Shown: positions 52,474-62,073 of the stretch, piece by piece | Position numbering within the stretch: the stretch's first letter is position 1 | Layout of the letters: every line of letters begins with the position of its first letter | Assembly: GCA_003210285.1 (NCBI GenBank) | Contig: QCVS01000006.1 | Span: forward strand, 1 to 64,000 | Length of the DNA stretch: 64,000 nt | Direction of reading: 5' to 3' | From: Prochlorococcus sp. AG-686-J21 | GTDB taxonomy: Bacteria > Cyanobacteriota > Cyanobacteriia > PCC-6307 > Cyanobiaceae | Translations under genes and position numbers: made by a program | The notes under the pieces: generated by a model | What the model was told of the DNA's origin: nothing | The model's database searches: none | The model's input: the letters and a program-made list of their open reading frames with translations, nothing else

Positions 52474-52716
52474 TTAACCCTTTTTCCCTTCGATGAATTT
52501 AACAGCATCTCCTACTGTTGCAATACCTTCAGCTGCTTCATCAGGTATCTCGATATCAAATGCTTCTTCAAGCGCCATTACTAGCTCTACGGTGTCAAGC
52601 GAGTCTGCACCTAAATCATTTTGAAAGTTTGAATCGGATTTCACTTCGGCTGATTCAACACTTAGTTGCTCAGAAACAATAGAGCAAACTTTTTGAAGGA
52701 TTTCTTCTTGTGACAT
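52474..52716 (-). CDS. acpP: acyl carrier protein
   Basis: Carries acyl chains on a phosphopantetheine arm. The 80 residues form the acidic four-helix fold with attachment Ser39 in [11 protein letters not shown]. It is the first gene of the leftward acpP-fabF-tkt group and is divergent from psaC across 134 bp. The normal length is 75-85. Confidence 0.98.
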   Translation of the reverse strand: MSQEEILQKVCSIVSEQLSVESAEVKSDSNFQNDLGADSLDTVELVMALEEAFDIEIPDEAAEGIATVGDAVKFIEGKKG

Positions 52717-52796
52717 AGTTTATGGAATTTACTAATTATCTATTTGATTTTATGCCCTAGAGTTAACAAGAGTGAAGCATATCTTAATTTTTTTAA

Positions 52797-53096
<300 letters not shown>

Positions 53097-53155
53097 TTTT
53101 TTATAGTGCAGTTTAAAGAGAGTCCATGTTTTATTAAATACTTAATTTTGTTCAA

Positions 53156-53161
53156 TATAAT
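53156..53161 (+). promoter_or_regulatory. glmS promoter -10 candidate
   Basis: TATAAT lies 17 bp before the glmS ATG at 53179. With such a short leader, the upstream TTG at 53161 would not be transcribed, which supports the ATG as the start. Confidence 0.4.
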
Positions 53162-53178
53162 TGAAGAAAATTATTTAT

Positions 53179-55074
53179 ATGTGCGGAATTGTTGCTGTTA
53201 CAGGTTATAAAAAAGCATTACCATTACTTATTAATGGTTTGGATAAGCTTGAATATAGAGGATATGATTCTGCAGGTATTGCCATTATAAACTCTGAAAC
53301 AAAGAGTTTATTTTGTAATAAAGCAGAAGGAAAACTAAATAAATTAAAAAATAAATTACAAAATACCGATATACCTGGAACTGTGGGAATAGGTCATACA
53401 CGTTGGGCTACTCACGGTAAACCAGAGGTTAAAAATGCACATCCCCATATTGATAGTTCAGGAGAAGTTGCAGTTGTCCAAAATGGAATTATTGAAAATT
53501 ATCAGGAATTAAAAATTAAATTACAAAAAGAAGGAATTGTTTTCAATTCTGATACTGATACTGAAGTCATACCTCATCTAATACAAAAAGAATTATTTGC
53601 TTTAAGTCAACTAAAGCTTGAAAATAATGGTTCAACTTTATTGGTAGCAGTAAGAAATGTAATATCCGATTTAGAAGGATCATATGCACTAGCAGTAATA
53701 TGGTCTGGTGCTCCTGACGCATTAGTTGTTGCTAGGAAGCAGGCACCTTTAATAATCGGTTTAGGGGAAGGAGAATTTATATGCGCAAGTGATACGCCAG
53801 CAATAGTCAACTTTACAAAAATTATTTTGCCTTTGGAGGATGAGGAAATAGCTCTTTTAACTCCTTTAGGAATAGAAATTTATGATTCAAATAACGAGAG
53901 ACAATATCGCAATCCAATTTCTTTACAAATTGCAGAACAAGTAAGTGATAAAAAAAATTTTAAACACTACATGTTAAAGGAAATCTATGATCAACCTGAT
54001 ATTGCTAAATATTGGTTAGAAAAATATTTAATTAAAGATTTAAATACGGATCAATTTCAAATTAATTACTCCTTTGAGACAGAGTTTTTTAACTCTATTG
54101 AAAGAATAGAAATCGTTGCTTGTGGGACAAGTAAACATGCTGCAATGGTGGGAAAATTTTTATTAGAACAATTCTCAGGTATACCAACAAATGTTTTTTA
54201 TGCTAGTGAATTTAGATACTCCCCACCGCCATTACTTCCTAATACCTTAACAATCGGAGTGACTCAGTCTGGAGAAACTGCCGATACTATCGCGGCTATA
54301 AATATGGAAATTAAAAGGAGATCTTCAATAGAGGATATAAATTTTAAACCAAATTTAATTGCTATTACGAATAGAATTGAAAGCTCAATTGGTAGGCTAA
54401 TCCCAAATGTTATTAATATTAGTGCTGGAATTGAAATTGGTGTTGCTGCTACAAAAACTTTCTTTGCTCAACTTCTTTCTTTTTATGGATTAGCTATAAA
54501 ATTTTCTCAAATTAAAGGTAGTCAAAGTAATGAAAATATTAATCAATTAATTTCAGAATTAACTAAATTACCGGCATTAGTTGAAGAACTTTTAGAAAAA
54601 CATAATGAATCTTCTGAAAAACTTGCACATGATTTTTTTAATATTAAAGACGTTATTTTTTTGGGTAGAGGTATAAATTATCCCATTGCGCTTGAGGGAG
54701 CTCTAAAGTTGAAGGAAATTAGTTATATTCATGCTGCAGGTTATCCTGCTGGGGAAATGAAGCATGGGCCAATAGCTTTATTAGATAAAAAAGTACCTGT
54801 AATTTCAATAGCTACTCCAGGAGAAGTATTTGATAAGGTAATTAGTAATGCTCAAGAAGCAAAAGCGAGAGACGCTTATTTAATTGGTGTTGCCCCTCAA
54901 TGTAATGGGACTGAAATATTTGATTATTTAATGACCATACCTTCAACAAATGAATGGATTTCACCTCTGCTTGCAATTATCCCTCTTCAATTATTGAGTT
55001 ATCATATTGCTGCTCATAGAGGTCTTGATGTTGATCAGCCAAGGAATCTAGCTAAAAGCGTAACAGTAGAGTAA
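53179..55074 (+). CDS. glmS: glucosamine-6-phosphate synthase, isomerizing
   Basis: Makes glucosamine 6-phosphate from fructose 6-phosphate and glutamine, the entry to peptidoglycan and lipopolysaccharide sugars. From the ATG at 53179 the protein has 631 residues and begins MCGIVAV, so Cys2 becomes the N-terminal nucleophile after Met removal. A TTG at 53161 would bury it and is rejected. Two SIS domains follow (VACGTSKHAAMVGK and FLGRGINYPIALEGALKLKE), ending with DQPRNLAKSVTVE. No glmS ribozyme is seen upstream. Confidence 0.97.
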   Translation: MCGIVAVTGYKKALPLLINGLDKLEYRGYDSAGIAIINSETKSLFCNKAEGKLNKLKNKLQNTDIPGTVGIGHTRWATHGKPEVKNAHPHIDSSGEVAVVQNGIIENYQELKIKLQKEGIVFNSDTDTEVIPHLIQKELFALSQLKLENNGSTLLVAVRNVISDLEGSYALAVIWSGAPDALVVARKQAPLIIGLGEGEFICASDTPAIVNFTKIILPLEDEEIALLTPLGIEIYDSNNERQYRNPISLQIAEQVSDKKNFKHYMLKEIYDQPDIAKYWLEKYLIKDLNTDQFQINYSFETEFFNSIERIEIVACGTSKHAAMVGKFLLEQFSGIPTNVFYASEFRYSPPPLLPNTLTIGVTQSGETADTIAAINMEIKRRSSIEDINFKPNLIAITNRIESSIGRLIPNVINISAGIEIGVAATKTFFAQLLSFYGLAIKFSQIKGSQSNENINQLISELTKLPALVEELLEKHNESSEKLAHDFFNIKDVIFLGRGINYPIALEGALKLKEISYIHAAGYPAGEMKHGPIALLDKKVPVISIATPGEVFDKVISNAQEAKARDAYLIGVAPQCNGTEIFDYLMTIPSTNEWISPLLAIIPLQLLSYHIAAHRGLDVDQPRNLAKSVTVE

Positions 55075-55093
55075 AAATTTTAAAAAAGTGAAT

Positions 55094-55633
55094 TTACAGC
55101 TCCAACAAACCTGAAGGAGGATTAAGTACTATAAATTGTTTTTTAATATCTACTACTGGAACAATTTCATTAACGAATGGGATAAGAACTTCCTTTTTGT
55201 TTTTCAGAAGTTGAATCACAAGTAAATTATTTTTCTCGTTCGCTAAGTTAATAACTTTTCCAATTGTATGTAATTGGTTATTTTCTAAAATTTTGACTTT
55301 TAAATTCACTAGTTCGGTTAAGTGAAATTCTCCCTTATTCATTTTTGGAATTGCATCAACTTTAACGAGGATTTTATTTCCCTTTAAGTTTTCTGCTTGA
55401 TTTCTATTGTTTACCCCTTTAAATGTAATTATGAATATCTCTTTACCTGGTTTTTTAAACCCATGCGCAAGTTCAAATTCTCTAGGAGTCTCGTTTTCTT
55501 TTTGTATCCATCTTTTACCAGGTTCCGTAAATCTTTCTTCAAAATCACTAAGAGACTTAACCTTGATTTTTCCATTAATGCCTTGAGGAGATGTTATTAA
55601 GCCAACAACTAACCATTCATCATGATTTATCAT
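55094..55633 (-). CDS. rimM: 16S rRNA processing protein RimM
   Basis: Assists 30S head assembly by binding ribosomal protein S19. The 179 residues show the RimM N-terminal barrel ([27 protein letters not shown]) and the C-terminal PRC-barrel domain ([26 protein letters not shown]). The length is normal. It is convergent with glmS and divergent from ndhS by 22 bp. Confidence 0.95.
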   Translation of the reverse strand: MINHDEWLVVGLITSPQGINGKIKVKSLSDFEERFTEPGKRWIQKENETPREFELAHGFKKPGKEIFIITFKGVNNRNQAENLKGNKILVKVDAIPKMNKGEFHLTELVNLKVKILENNQLHTIGKVINLANEKNNLLVIQLLKNKKEVLIPFVNEIVPVVDIKKQFIVLNPPSGLLEL

Positions 55634-55655
55634 AGTATGTATGTAAATTATTTCT

Positions 55656-55841
55656 ATGGAATTTTCGAATAAACCAATACTACCCGGTTCTATAGTAGTA
55701 GTTAAAGATCTTAATTCTATTTATAGAGGTTACAGAGGATTTGTACAAAGAGTAACTAATAAAACAGCAGCTGTTCTTTTTGAGGGAGGCAATTGGGACA
55801 AGCTAGTAACATTTCAATTAAATAATTTGGAAATTGTTTAA
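55656..55841 (+). CDS. ndhS: NDH-1 subunit NdhS
   Basis: Ferredoxin-docking subunit of the cyanobacterial/plastid NDH-1 complex, used in cyclic electron flow. The 61 residues form an SH3-like fold, and the C-terminal [20 protein letters not shown] block is nearly identical to the recalled NdhS (ssl0352) pattern. It lies between divergent rimM and convergent rnc (4 bp gap), with no other ndh gene near. Confidence 0.88.
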   Translation: MEFSNKPILPGSIVVVKDLNSIYRGYRGFVQRVTNKTAAVLFEGGNWDKLVTFQLNNLEIV

Positions 55842-55845
55842 ATAT

Positions 55846-56595
55846 TTAACTTTTCTTTCTCTGGAAAATCTTTTCTATCAGAATACTCGCAGCATTTTTT
55901 TCGGCCTTTTTATGAGAATGCCCAAAACTGCTAGCTTTTTTTGATCCATTTATATATATTTCACAAGAGAATCTTTTTGGGTCTCCATGATTTTTAGATA
56001 CTTCATATACTTTATAAGTAGGTAAATTAAATCTTTGACTTTGACACCATTCTTGTAATGCTGACTTGGCATTATATTTATGTGGTGCTTCTAAATATAA
56101 TTCGGCATCTTTTTTCCAAAAATTATCTAACCATAAATTGACTTCATATATTGAATTAAAACACTTATATATTGCGCCAATTAATGCTTCACTAGTTTCA
56201 GCAATTATAGTATCTTTTGAATTCTCATCACCCATTGCTTTGGGCCCTTTTATTATTACTTTTTCTATAAATATTTTTTTACCTAATTCAGTTAACCATT
56301 CATCACTTACTATTTGAGATCTAAGTTCTGATCTATTACCCACATTCATATCGTTATATGTTCTCTCTATAAAATCTGATGCTGACAATCTGAGAACAGC
56401 ATCTCCAAAGAATTCTAATTTTTCATAATTAACTATCTTGTTTGCTGAGGAGTGTGTTAATGCTTCATTGAAAGTATGAAGTATTAATTTATCTTTTTGG
56501 TTGATAATTTCAATAAATCTTTTTGAGTTTATATCAAGCGAATTTAAAAACTTAATAATTTGTTCAATTCTTTTGTCATCAATTAAGTAATCCAT
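55846..56595 (-). CDS. rnc: ribonuclease III
   Basis: Double-strand-specific endonuclease that processes rRNA and structured mRNAs. The 249 residues show the catalytic signature EKLEFFGDAVLRLSASDF (about 54-71) with its acidic residues, a second acidic motif in TIIAETSEALIGAIY, and a C-terminal double-stranded RNA-binding domain (KSALQEWCQSQRFNLPTYKV to the end). Only 25 bp separate its 5' end from rnpB, which is transcribed in the same direction. Confidence 0.96.
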   Translation of the reverse strand: MDYLIDDKRIEQIIKFLNSLDINSKRFIEIINQKDKLILHTFNEALTHSSANKIVNYEKLEFFGDAVLRLSASDFIERTYNDMNVGNRSELRSQIVSDEWLTELGKKIFIEKVIIKGPKAMGDENSKDTIIAETSEALIGAIYKCFNSIYEVNLWLDNFWKKDAELYLEAPHKYNAKSALQEWCQSQRFNLPTYKVYEVSKNHGDPKRFSCEIYINGSKKASSFGHSHKKAEKNAASILIEKIFQRKKS

Positions 56596-56620
56596 ATAGA
56601 TTAAGTTTTTTCATTAAGTA

Positions 56621-56994
56621 GAAAGCAGGTCATAAGCCGGGTTCTGTTCATCTTAATAAGATGGGCAATCATCTATCTAGGACTGGAATTACTCCACAGC
56701 CTCAAGCGGCGCTTACAAATAGATTTTTTAATGGTCATAAATCTACTTAGCCTTGCACCCAACCGGGGTTTACCTAGCCAACACTTCTCAATGTTGCTGG
56801 TGCGCTCTTACCGCACCCTTGCACCCTTACCGTACATAAAGTATTAGGCGGTATGTTTCTGTGGCACTATCCTCACGGTTACCCGCACTGGGAATTACCC
56901 AGCAAGCCTGACCATATGGGAGCCCGGACTTTCCTCAAAAAGGTTTATTTTCAAAACAAAATAAAACATTTTTGCGATTGCCTCTCCTGCTTTC
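56621..56994 (-). ncRNA. rnpB: RNase P RNA
   Basis: Catalytic RNA that removes tRNA 5' leaders. The 374-nt gene has closing P1 strands GAAAGCAGG (5') and CCTGCTTTC (3'). The conserved P4 region GAGGAAAGTCCGGGCTCCC, the ACAGAAACATACCGCC segment, GGTAAGGGTGCAAGGGTG and the 3' CCCGGCTTATGACC block are all present, as in type A bacterial RNase P RNA. A TATTAT -10 box (57002-57007, minus) lies 7 nt upstream of the 5' end. The gene has no protein-coding frame and is easy to miss. Confidence 0.96.
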
Positions 56995-57001
56995 ATTTAG
57001 C

Positions 57002-57007
57002 ATAATA
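57002..57007 (-). promoter_or_regulatory. rnpB promoter -10 element
   Basis: TATTAT on the minus strand, followed by 7 nt to the predicted RNA 5' end. The spacing supports transcription starting close to the mature end. The same 38-bp gap must also hold the divergent tRNA-Arg promoter. Confidence 0.6.
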
Positions 57008-57032
57008 CTTATTACCCCAAAAAACATCTCAT

Positions 57033-57106
<74 letters not shown>

Positions 57107-57185
57107 TTTTAGTTGATAAACTATATGTAGTATGCGTGCATATTTGCAACTCTCTAGCTAGCGTGTAATTAGTAATAAAGCTTTT

Positions 57186-57518
57186 ATGGCTAAGCTGCAC
57201 GATATGCGTTTAAAACTCTTAATTCAGCAAGAGCATGAACGTATTTCTAAATCTCAACCAAATGATCTAGATCTTTCTATAGTTCAAGCAAGATGCCTTT
57301 GTTGGCTCTCATTATTAGCAGAAGCTCATGAAGACCAAGCAAATGATGCCGAAAAAAGAGGAGATGCTGAACAAGCAATGGGATGGTTTGCAGACTCAAT
57401 GAGATTAAGGGATGTTATTACTTTGGTGACTAGTATTGAAATTCCATTGCCTGATAGTCCAGACTCTCTGGATGAAAATGATGAATTATTTGATGGTCCT
57501 ACAATTATGCCTAAATAA
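57186..57518 (+). CDS. conserved cyanobacterial protein, function unknown
   Basis: The 110-residue protein is mostly helical: HDMRLKLLIQQEHERISKS, then a long helix with VQARCLCWLSLLAEAHEDQANDAEK and QAMGWFADSMRLRDVITLV, and an acidic proline-containing tail (EIPLPDSPDSLDENDELFDG). I do not recognise a named domain. The composition and coding quality match its neighbours. It follows tRNA-Arg by 79 bp and precedes a 444-bp region without a canonical gene. Confidence 0.7.
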   Translation: MAKLHDMRLKLLIQQEHERISKSQPNDLDLSIVQARCLCWLSLLAEAHEDQANDAEKRGDAEQAMGWFADSMRLRDVITLVTSIEIPLPDSPDSLDENDELFDGPTIMPK

Positions 57519-57682
57519 CGCAATAGTATGATCTAACTTAATTCACTTTTTTGAAAGAAGAACCATATCAATGCCGTGATTGATAGAAATTTTATAAAGA
57601 GCATGATCGTTTAATTTCAAGATTTCCTAATTTTAAACAACAATAGTAATTAAACTGGACCCTTATCTAATCTTTTAGAACT

Positions 57683-57970
57683 CTGCGTACCAAAGTTAGT
57701 GAAGAATTACAAAATCAATTATCTGATAAAGATAATAAAGACAAATCTGTTAAAAATAATCAACAAATTTTTGATATAAAGATTACAGATACAATAGAAA
57801 AACTTGAAAATGTAAATTCTTATTCAAACTCTATTGAAGCTTTAATTGAGAGGATTTTTAATATTAAACTTTCTAAAAATATGACAGTTAAATTTCAAGA
57901 AATTTCTGAATATTTAGCTCCCAAGTCACTAAAAATCTATATATCAATACTGAATAATAAATTTAACTAG
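57683..57970 (+). CDS. small ORF with no canonical start codon, function unknown
   Basis: The stretch 57519-57962 has no ATG-start gene, but a frame is open from 57671 to the TAG at 57968-57970. It has no ATG, GTG or TTG until very late. CTG at 57683 is the best N-terminus, giving 95 residues: (M)RTKVSEELQNQLSDKDN, an Asn/Lys-rich middle and a C-terminal half with alternating helix-like segments (IEKLENVNSYSNSIEALIER, MTVKFQEISEYLAPKSLK). The 3' end overlaps the convergent glgP by 8 bp. It could be a gene with a rare CTG start, or one whose ATG was lost. Confidence 0.4.
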   Translation: MRTKVSEELQNQLSDKDNKDKSVKNNQQIFDIKITDTIEKLENVNSYSNSIEALIERIFNIKLSKNMTVKFQEISEYLAPKSLKIYISILNNKFN

Positions 57971-60509
57971 TAACTTCTTCAATATCACATGTAATTTCAA
58001 CTGGCATAGGTGAAACTTTCCAAATAGATTCGCAATATTCTCTTATAGATCTGTCTGAAGAAAAATATCCTGATCTTGCAGTATTTAATAAAGCCATTTT
58101 ATTCCACGCTTTTTTATTATTCCAGAAGTTACTAACTTCATCTTGTTTATTTAAATAGTCCTCGAAATCAGCCATTACAAAAAATGGATCATTTCCAGTC
58201 AAACTATTTAATAAAGGTTTAAATAATTCTTTATCTCCATTACTAAAATGACCAATTTCGATTAAACGAATTACTTCTTTTAGCTCAGGACATTTATCAA
58301 TGAAAGTCATTGGAGAATAACCATTATTTTTTAAATGCATTATTTCACTTTCAGTCTTTCCGAAAAGAAAGAAATTTTCCTTTTTAACAAGATCTCTCAA
58401 TTCTACATTTGCACCGTCAAGAGTTCCTATAGTTAAAGCTCCATTCATTGCAAATTTCATATTTCCAGTTCCTGATGCTTCTTTACCAGCAGTAGAAATT
58501 TGCTCAGAAAGGTCTGTTGCTGGATAAACTATTTCTCCAAGTTTTACATTATAGTCAGGTAAGAAAACTACTCTTAGAAGTCCTTCCATATCAGGATCTG
58601 AATTAACAACATCTGCAATGCCATTAATAAATCTGATAATTAATTTAGCCATAAAATAGCCAGGAGCAGCCTTCCCTCCAAAAATAACTGTTCTCGGAGC
58701 TTTAGAATTGCTCGTACCATTTTTTATTCTTAAATACTGAGTAATAATTTGCAGAGCGTTTAAATGCTGTCTTTTGTATTGATGTATCCTTTTTACTTGT
58801 ACATCAAAAAGACTTGAAGGATCTACTAATATTCCTGTTTTTGAATGAATAAAACTTGCAAGCTTTCTTTTTCCAAGTAATTTAGTATCCTCAAATTCTT
58901 GAAGGAAATTTGTATCATCTTTTTTCTTTTCTAATTTTTTTAGCAGTTCCATATTTGTTATCCAATCTGGGCCCACTTCTTTTTCTAATAAATTAGATAA
59001 AGAGGGATTTGCTAATGCAACCCATCTTCTAGGTGTTACTCCATTTGTTATATTTGTAAATTTTTCAGGCCATAGTTCTGCAAACTCTGGGAAAAGTTGC
59101 CTTTTGATTAGGTCAGAGTGAAGTGCAGCAACACCATTAATGTGATGAGCTCCAATAGTAGCTAAATGAGCCATTCTCACTGACTTGGAACCTTCTTCAT
59201 CAATAATAGAAAGTTTTTTTAAAATCTTGTCATCACCTGGGTATCGTAGTCTTAATTGTTGTAAAAATCTCCAATTTATCTCGTAAATAATTTCTAAATG
59301 ACGAGGAAGTAAATCATTAAATAGGCTTAAATCCCATTTTTCCAAGGCTTCAGGAAGCAATGTATGGTTTGTGTATGCTACTGATGAAGTAGTTATCTTC
59401 CATGCATTGTCCCAACCTAATTGATACTGATCTATTAATAGACGCATTAACTCAGCAACCGCAATCGCGGGATGAGTATCATTTAATTGAACAGTCCAAT
59501 GGTTGGCAAATTCTGTTATGGGGATAGATCTTTTTTCAAGACTTCTCAACATATCTTGGAGAGAACAACTGACAAAAAAATGTTGTTGTTTGAGTCTTAA
59601 TCTTCTACCTTCATCAGTTCCATCATTTGGATAGAGAACTTTAGATAAAGTTTCAGAGGCAACTTTTTCTTCTACCGCACCATAATAATCACCAATATTG
59701 AAAGCATAAAAATCAAAACTCTCGGTTGCATCAGCTCTCCACAATCTTAATCTGTCACATGTATTTACTCTGTAGCCTAGTACGGGAACATCATGAGGAA
59801 CACCAATTGCGTGTTCAGAGGGAATCCATCTTGATCGGTAGTTACCTTTGTCGTCTCTATAACTCTCGGTTCGTCCCCCAAAGCCAACAAAACATGATTC
59901 GTCAGGTTGAGGTAATTCCCATGGCCAACCACCTTTGAGCCATTTATCAGTAACCTCAACTTGCCAACCATCTCGTATTAACTGGTTAAATATTCCAAAT
60001 TCATATCTAATTCCATAACCCACTGCAGGGACTTGTAAGGATGCTAAAGACTCCATATAACAAGCCGCAAGTCTCCCAAGACCACCATTACCTAGGCCTG
60101 GCTCTTCTTCGACTTCAAGAATTGTTGCTAATGATTCTATTCCGAATCTTTTTAAAGCATCTTCTGCTTCTTGTGTTATGCCAAGATTCAATAAATTATT
60201 GCTTAATTGTGGACCTATTAAAAATTCTGCTGATAAATAAGCGACAGTTTTTTGAGGCTTTTTTCTTATTACTTCTTCACTAGCTAAATATCTTGTCATT
60301 AATCTATCTTTGACTGCGTAACTCAGAGCCATGTACAGGTCATGAGGACTTGCTGAAGTTGCTAATTTGCCAAGAGTAAAGAATAAATGCTCTGTCATTC
60401 CCTTAAAAAGAGCATCTGAATCCATGCCAGCTTTCTCAGGATCTAAATAGCAGCCTGGAGTTGGCAAGCGCAGATCAAAGGGTTCGTTGCTTTTCATTGA
60501 ATTTGACAT
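57963..60509 (-). CDS. glgP: glycogen/alpha-glucan phosphorylase
   Basis: Releases glucose 1-phosphate from glycogen, the main carbon and energy reserve at night. The 848 residues show GLGNGGLGRLAACYMES near the N-terminus, NDTHPAIAVAELMRLL and the pyridoxal-phosphate site with Lys685 in GTGNMKFAMNGALTIG. The length is normal for the family. It is divergent from the antiporter gene across 153 bp. Confidence 0.98.
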   Translation of the reverse strand: MSNSMKSNEPFDLRLPTPGCYLDPEKAGMDSDALFKGMTEHLFFTLGKLATSASPHDLYMALSYAVKDRLMTRYLASEEVIRKKPQKTVAYLSAEFLIGPQLSNNLLNLGITQEAEDALKRFGIESLATILEVEEEPGLGNGGLGRLAACYMESLASLQVPAVGYGIRYEFGIFNQLIRDGWQVEVTDKWLKGGWPWELPQPDESCFVGFGGRTESYRDDKGNYRSRWIPSEHAIGVPHDVPVLGYRVNTCDRLRLWRADATESFDFYAFNIGDYYGAVEEKVASETLSKVLYPNDGTDEGRRLRLKQQHFFVSCSLQDMLRSLEKRSIPITEFANHWTVQLNDTHPAIAVAELMRLLIDQYQLGWDNAWKITTSSVAYTNHTLLPEALEKWDLSLFNDLLPRHLEIIYEINWRFLQQLRLRYPGDDKILKKLSIIDEEGSKSVRMAHLATIGAHHINGVAALHSDLIKRQLFPEFAELWPEKFTNITNGVTPRRWVALANPSLSNLLEKEVGPDWITNMELLKKLEKKKDDTNFLQEFEDTKLLGKRKLASFIHSKTGILVDPSSLFDVQVKRIHQYKRQHLNALQIITQYLRIKNGTSNSKAPRTVIFGGKAAPGYFMAKLIIRFINGIADVVNSDPDMEGLLRVVFLPDYNVKLGEIVYPATDLSEQISTAGKEASGTGNMKFAMNGALTIGTLDGANVELRDLVKKENFFLFGKTESEIMHLKNNGYSPMTFIDKCPELKEVIRLIEIGHFSNGDKELFKPLLNSLTGNDPFFVMADFEDYLNKQDEVSNFWNNKKAWNKMALLNTARSGYFSSDRSIREYCESIWKVSPMPVEITCDIEEVTS

Positions 60510-60617
60510 ATAACAGACCTTAGCCAGTTTTTTTATGAAGTCTTTGTTGTAACTTCAGATCCACACTTGTTGAGTATTTTTGCTTTTTTTTACATACTTG
60601 AAAAAGTGGGCCCTTCA

Positions 60618-60644
60618 TAAACTATCTTCCAGTTAGATAGTTTA
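60618..60644. promoter_or_regulatory. perfect 9-bp inverted repeat before the antiporter gene
   Basis: TAAACTATC and GATAGTTTA form a perfect 9-bp inverted repeat with a 9-nt spacer, ending 18 bp before the ATG at 60663. It could bind a dimeric regulator or form a hairpin in the leader. The glgP-antiporter gap also holds a GGGCCC palindrome. Confidence 0.4.
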
Positions 60645-60662
60645 ATTTCCCTCGCATTTAAA

Positions 60663-62030
60663 ATGTATCCTTTACTTGCTGAATTAAGTGCACATGATTT
60701 AGAAGTTGCTGAGACGCTCATAGGAGTAATAAGATTTCTATTGATATTTTTAGCTGCCAGAGCCTTAGCGGAAGTATTAGTAAGACTAAGTTTACCTACT
60801 ATTGTGGGAGAGCTTTTGGCAGGAGTTGTTATAGGAGCATCTGGTTTTCATTTACTGATACCACCCTCTGCTCACACAGAATTAAATCAAGGATTAGTAA
60901 ATTTAATAAGTTCGTTGGCATCAATACCGCCAGAAGTTGTTCCTGACGTTTATTTTGAAAGTTTTCCTTCTCTTCAAGCTGTTGCAACACTTGGATTATA
61001 TGCACTTCTTTTCTTAACAGGATTAGAAAGTGAATTAGAGGAATTAGTTGCAGTTGGTGCACAAGCTTTTACAGTTGCTATGGCAGGTGTAATTTTACCT
61101 TTTGCTTTTGGAACTTTTGGCTTAATGTTTATTTTTCAGGTCGATCTAATTCCGGCAGTTTTTGCAGGAGCATCAATGACGGCTACAAGTATAGGTATTA
61201 CCGCAAGTGTTTTTGGCGAATTAGGATATTTAAAAACTAGGGAAGGTCAAATTGTAATTGGTGCAGCAGTTTTAGACGATATTTTCGGGATTGTTATTCT
61301 TGCAGTTGTTGTGGCTCTTGCTGCGGGAGGTTCCTTAGAAATTGCTCCTATAGTCAAATTAGTTGCAGCAGCTGTTGTATTTGTCATTGCCGCTATAGCA
61401 TTAAGTCGTACAGCAGCCCCTGGATTTGATTGGCTCCTCGATAGGTTAAAGGCCCCCGGAGCAGTAGTTGTGGCATCTTTTGTAATACTTGTTTTATGTT
61501 GCTTTGTAGCTACAGCGATAGGACTTGAAGCGGCTTTAGGTGCTTTTGCAGCTGGTTTAATTCTTAGTAGTTCGAAAAATAACCATGCAATTCAACAATC
61601 AGTTTTGCCATTGGTTTCATTATTTGCAACTATCTTTTTTGTATTAGTAGGAGCTGGTATGGATTTATCAGTTATTAATCCACTTGATCCAGCAAGTAGA
61701 TCTGCACTTATAGTCGCAGGATTTTTATTGGTTGTTGCAATTATTGGAAAAATTGCTGCTGGATGGGTTTTCTCGAGTGATAAGCCTACAAATAGATTAG
61801 TTATTGGCTTAGGGATGATGCCAAGAGGAGAAGTTGGATTAATTTTTCTTGGTTTAGGTACAAGCGCAGGCCTGTTAACTCCCTCTCTTGAGGCGGCAAT
61901 TCTATTAATGGTTATTGGAACGACGTTCCTTGCGCCTGTCCTTTTAAGAATTGTTTTGAAAGACAAGCCCCCCGGTGGTGATAATAAAATTTCAGATGAT
62001 GTTGCGGCTGATCCAGTAGGTCTTCTTTAA
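60663..62030 (+). CDS. CPA2-family cation/proton antiporter
   Basis: Membrane exchanger of Na+ or K+ for H+, related to NapA/KefB/GerN. The 455 residues give about 12-13 membrane helices with LSLPTIVGELLAGVVIGAS near the start, FLTGLESELEEL, the acidic ion-binding pair in GAAVLDDIFGIVIL (about 205-218) and a late MMPRGEVGLIFLGLG motif. There is no C-terminal TrkA nucleotide domain, so it is not a Kef-type channel. The ion cannot be fixed from sequence. Na+ export is plausible in a marine cell. Confidence 0.9.
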   Translation: MYPLLAELSAHDLEVAETLIGVIRFLLIFLAARALAEVLVRLSLPTIVGELLAGVVIGASGFHLLIPPSAHTELNQGLVNLISSLASIPPEVVPDVYFESFPSLQAVATLGLYALLFLTGLESELEELVAVGAQAFTVAMAGVILPFAFGTFGLMFIFQVDLIPAVFAGASMTATSIGITASVFGELGYLKTREGQIVIGAAVLDDIFGIVILAVVVALAAGGSLEIAPIVKLVAAAVVFVIAAIALSRTAAPGFDWLLDRLKAPGAVVVASFVILVLCCFVATAIGLEAALGAFAAGLILSSSKNNHAIQQSVLPLVSLFATIFFVLVGAGMDLSVINPLDPASRSALIVAGFLLVVAIIGKIAAGWVFSSDKPTNRLVIGLGMMPRGEVGLIFLGLGTSAGLLTPSLEAAILLMVIGTTFLAPVLLRIVLKDKPPGGDNKISDDVAADPVGLL

Positions 62031-62073
62031 CGAATAATTTTACTAGAATCATAAAATATAAATAATTTGTTAA

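Noticed and set aside
53161-53178. Upstream TTG start for glmS
   Set aside because: It would place six residues before the catalytic Cys that must become N-terminal, and a -10 box (53156-53161) overlaps it.
61592-61966. 124-codon minus-strand ORF inside the antiporter gene
   Set aside because: It is antisense to the conserved membrane segments of the antiporter and has no independent start context or family similarity.
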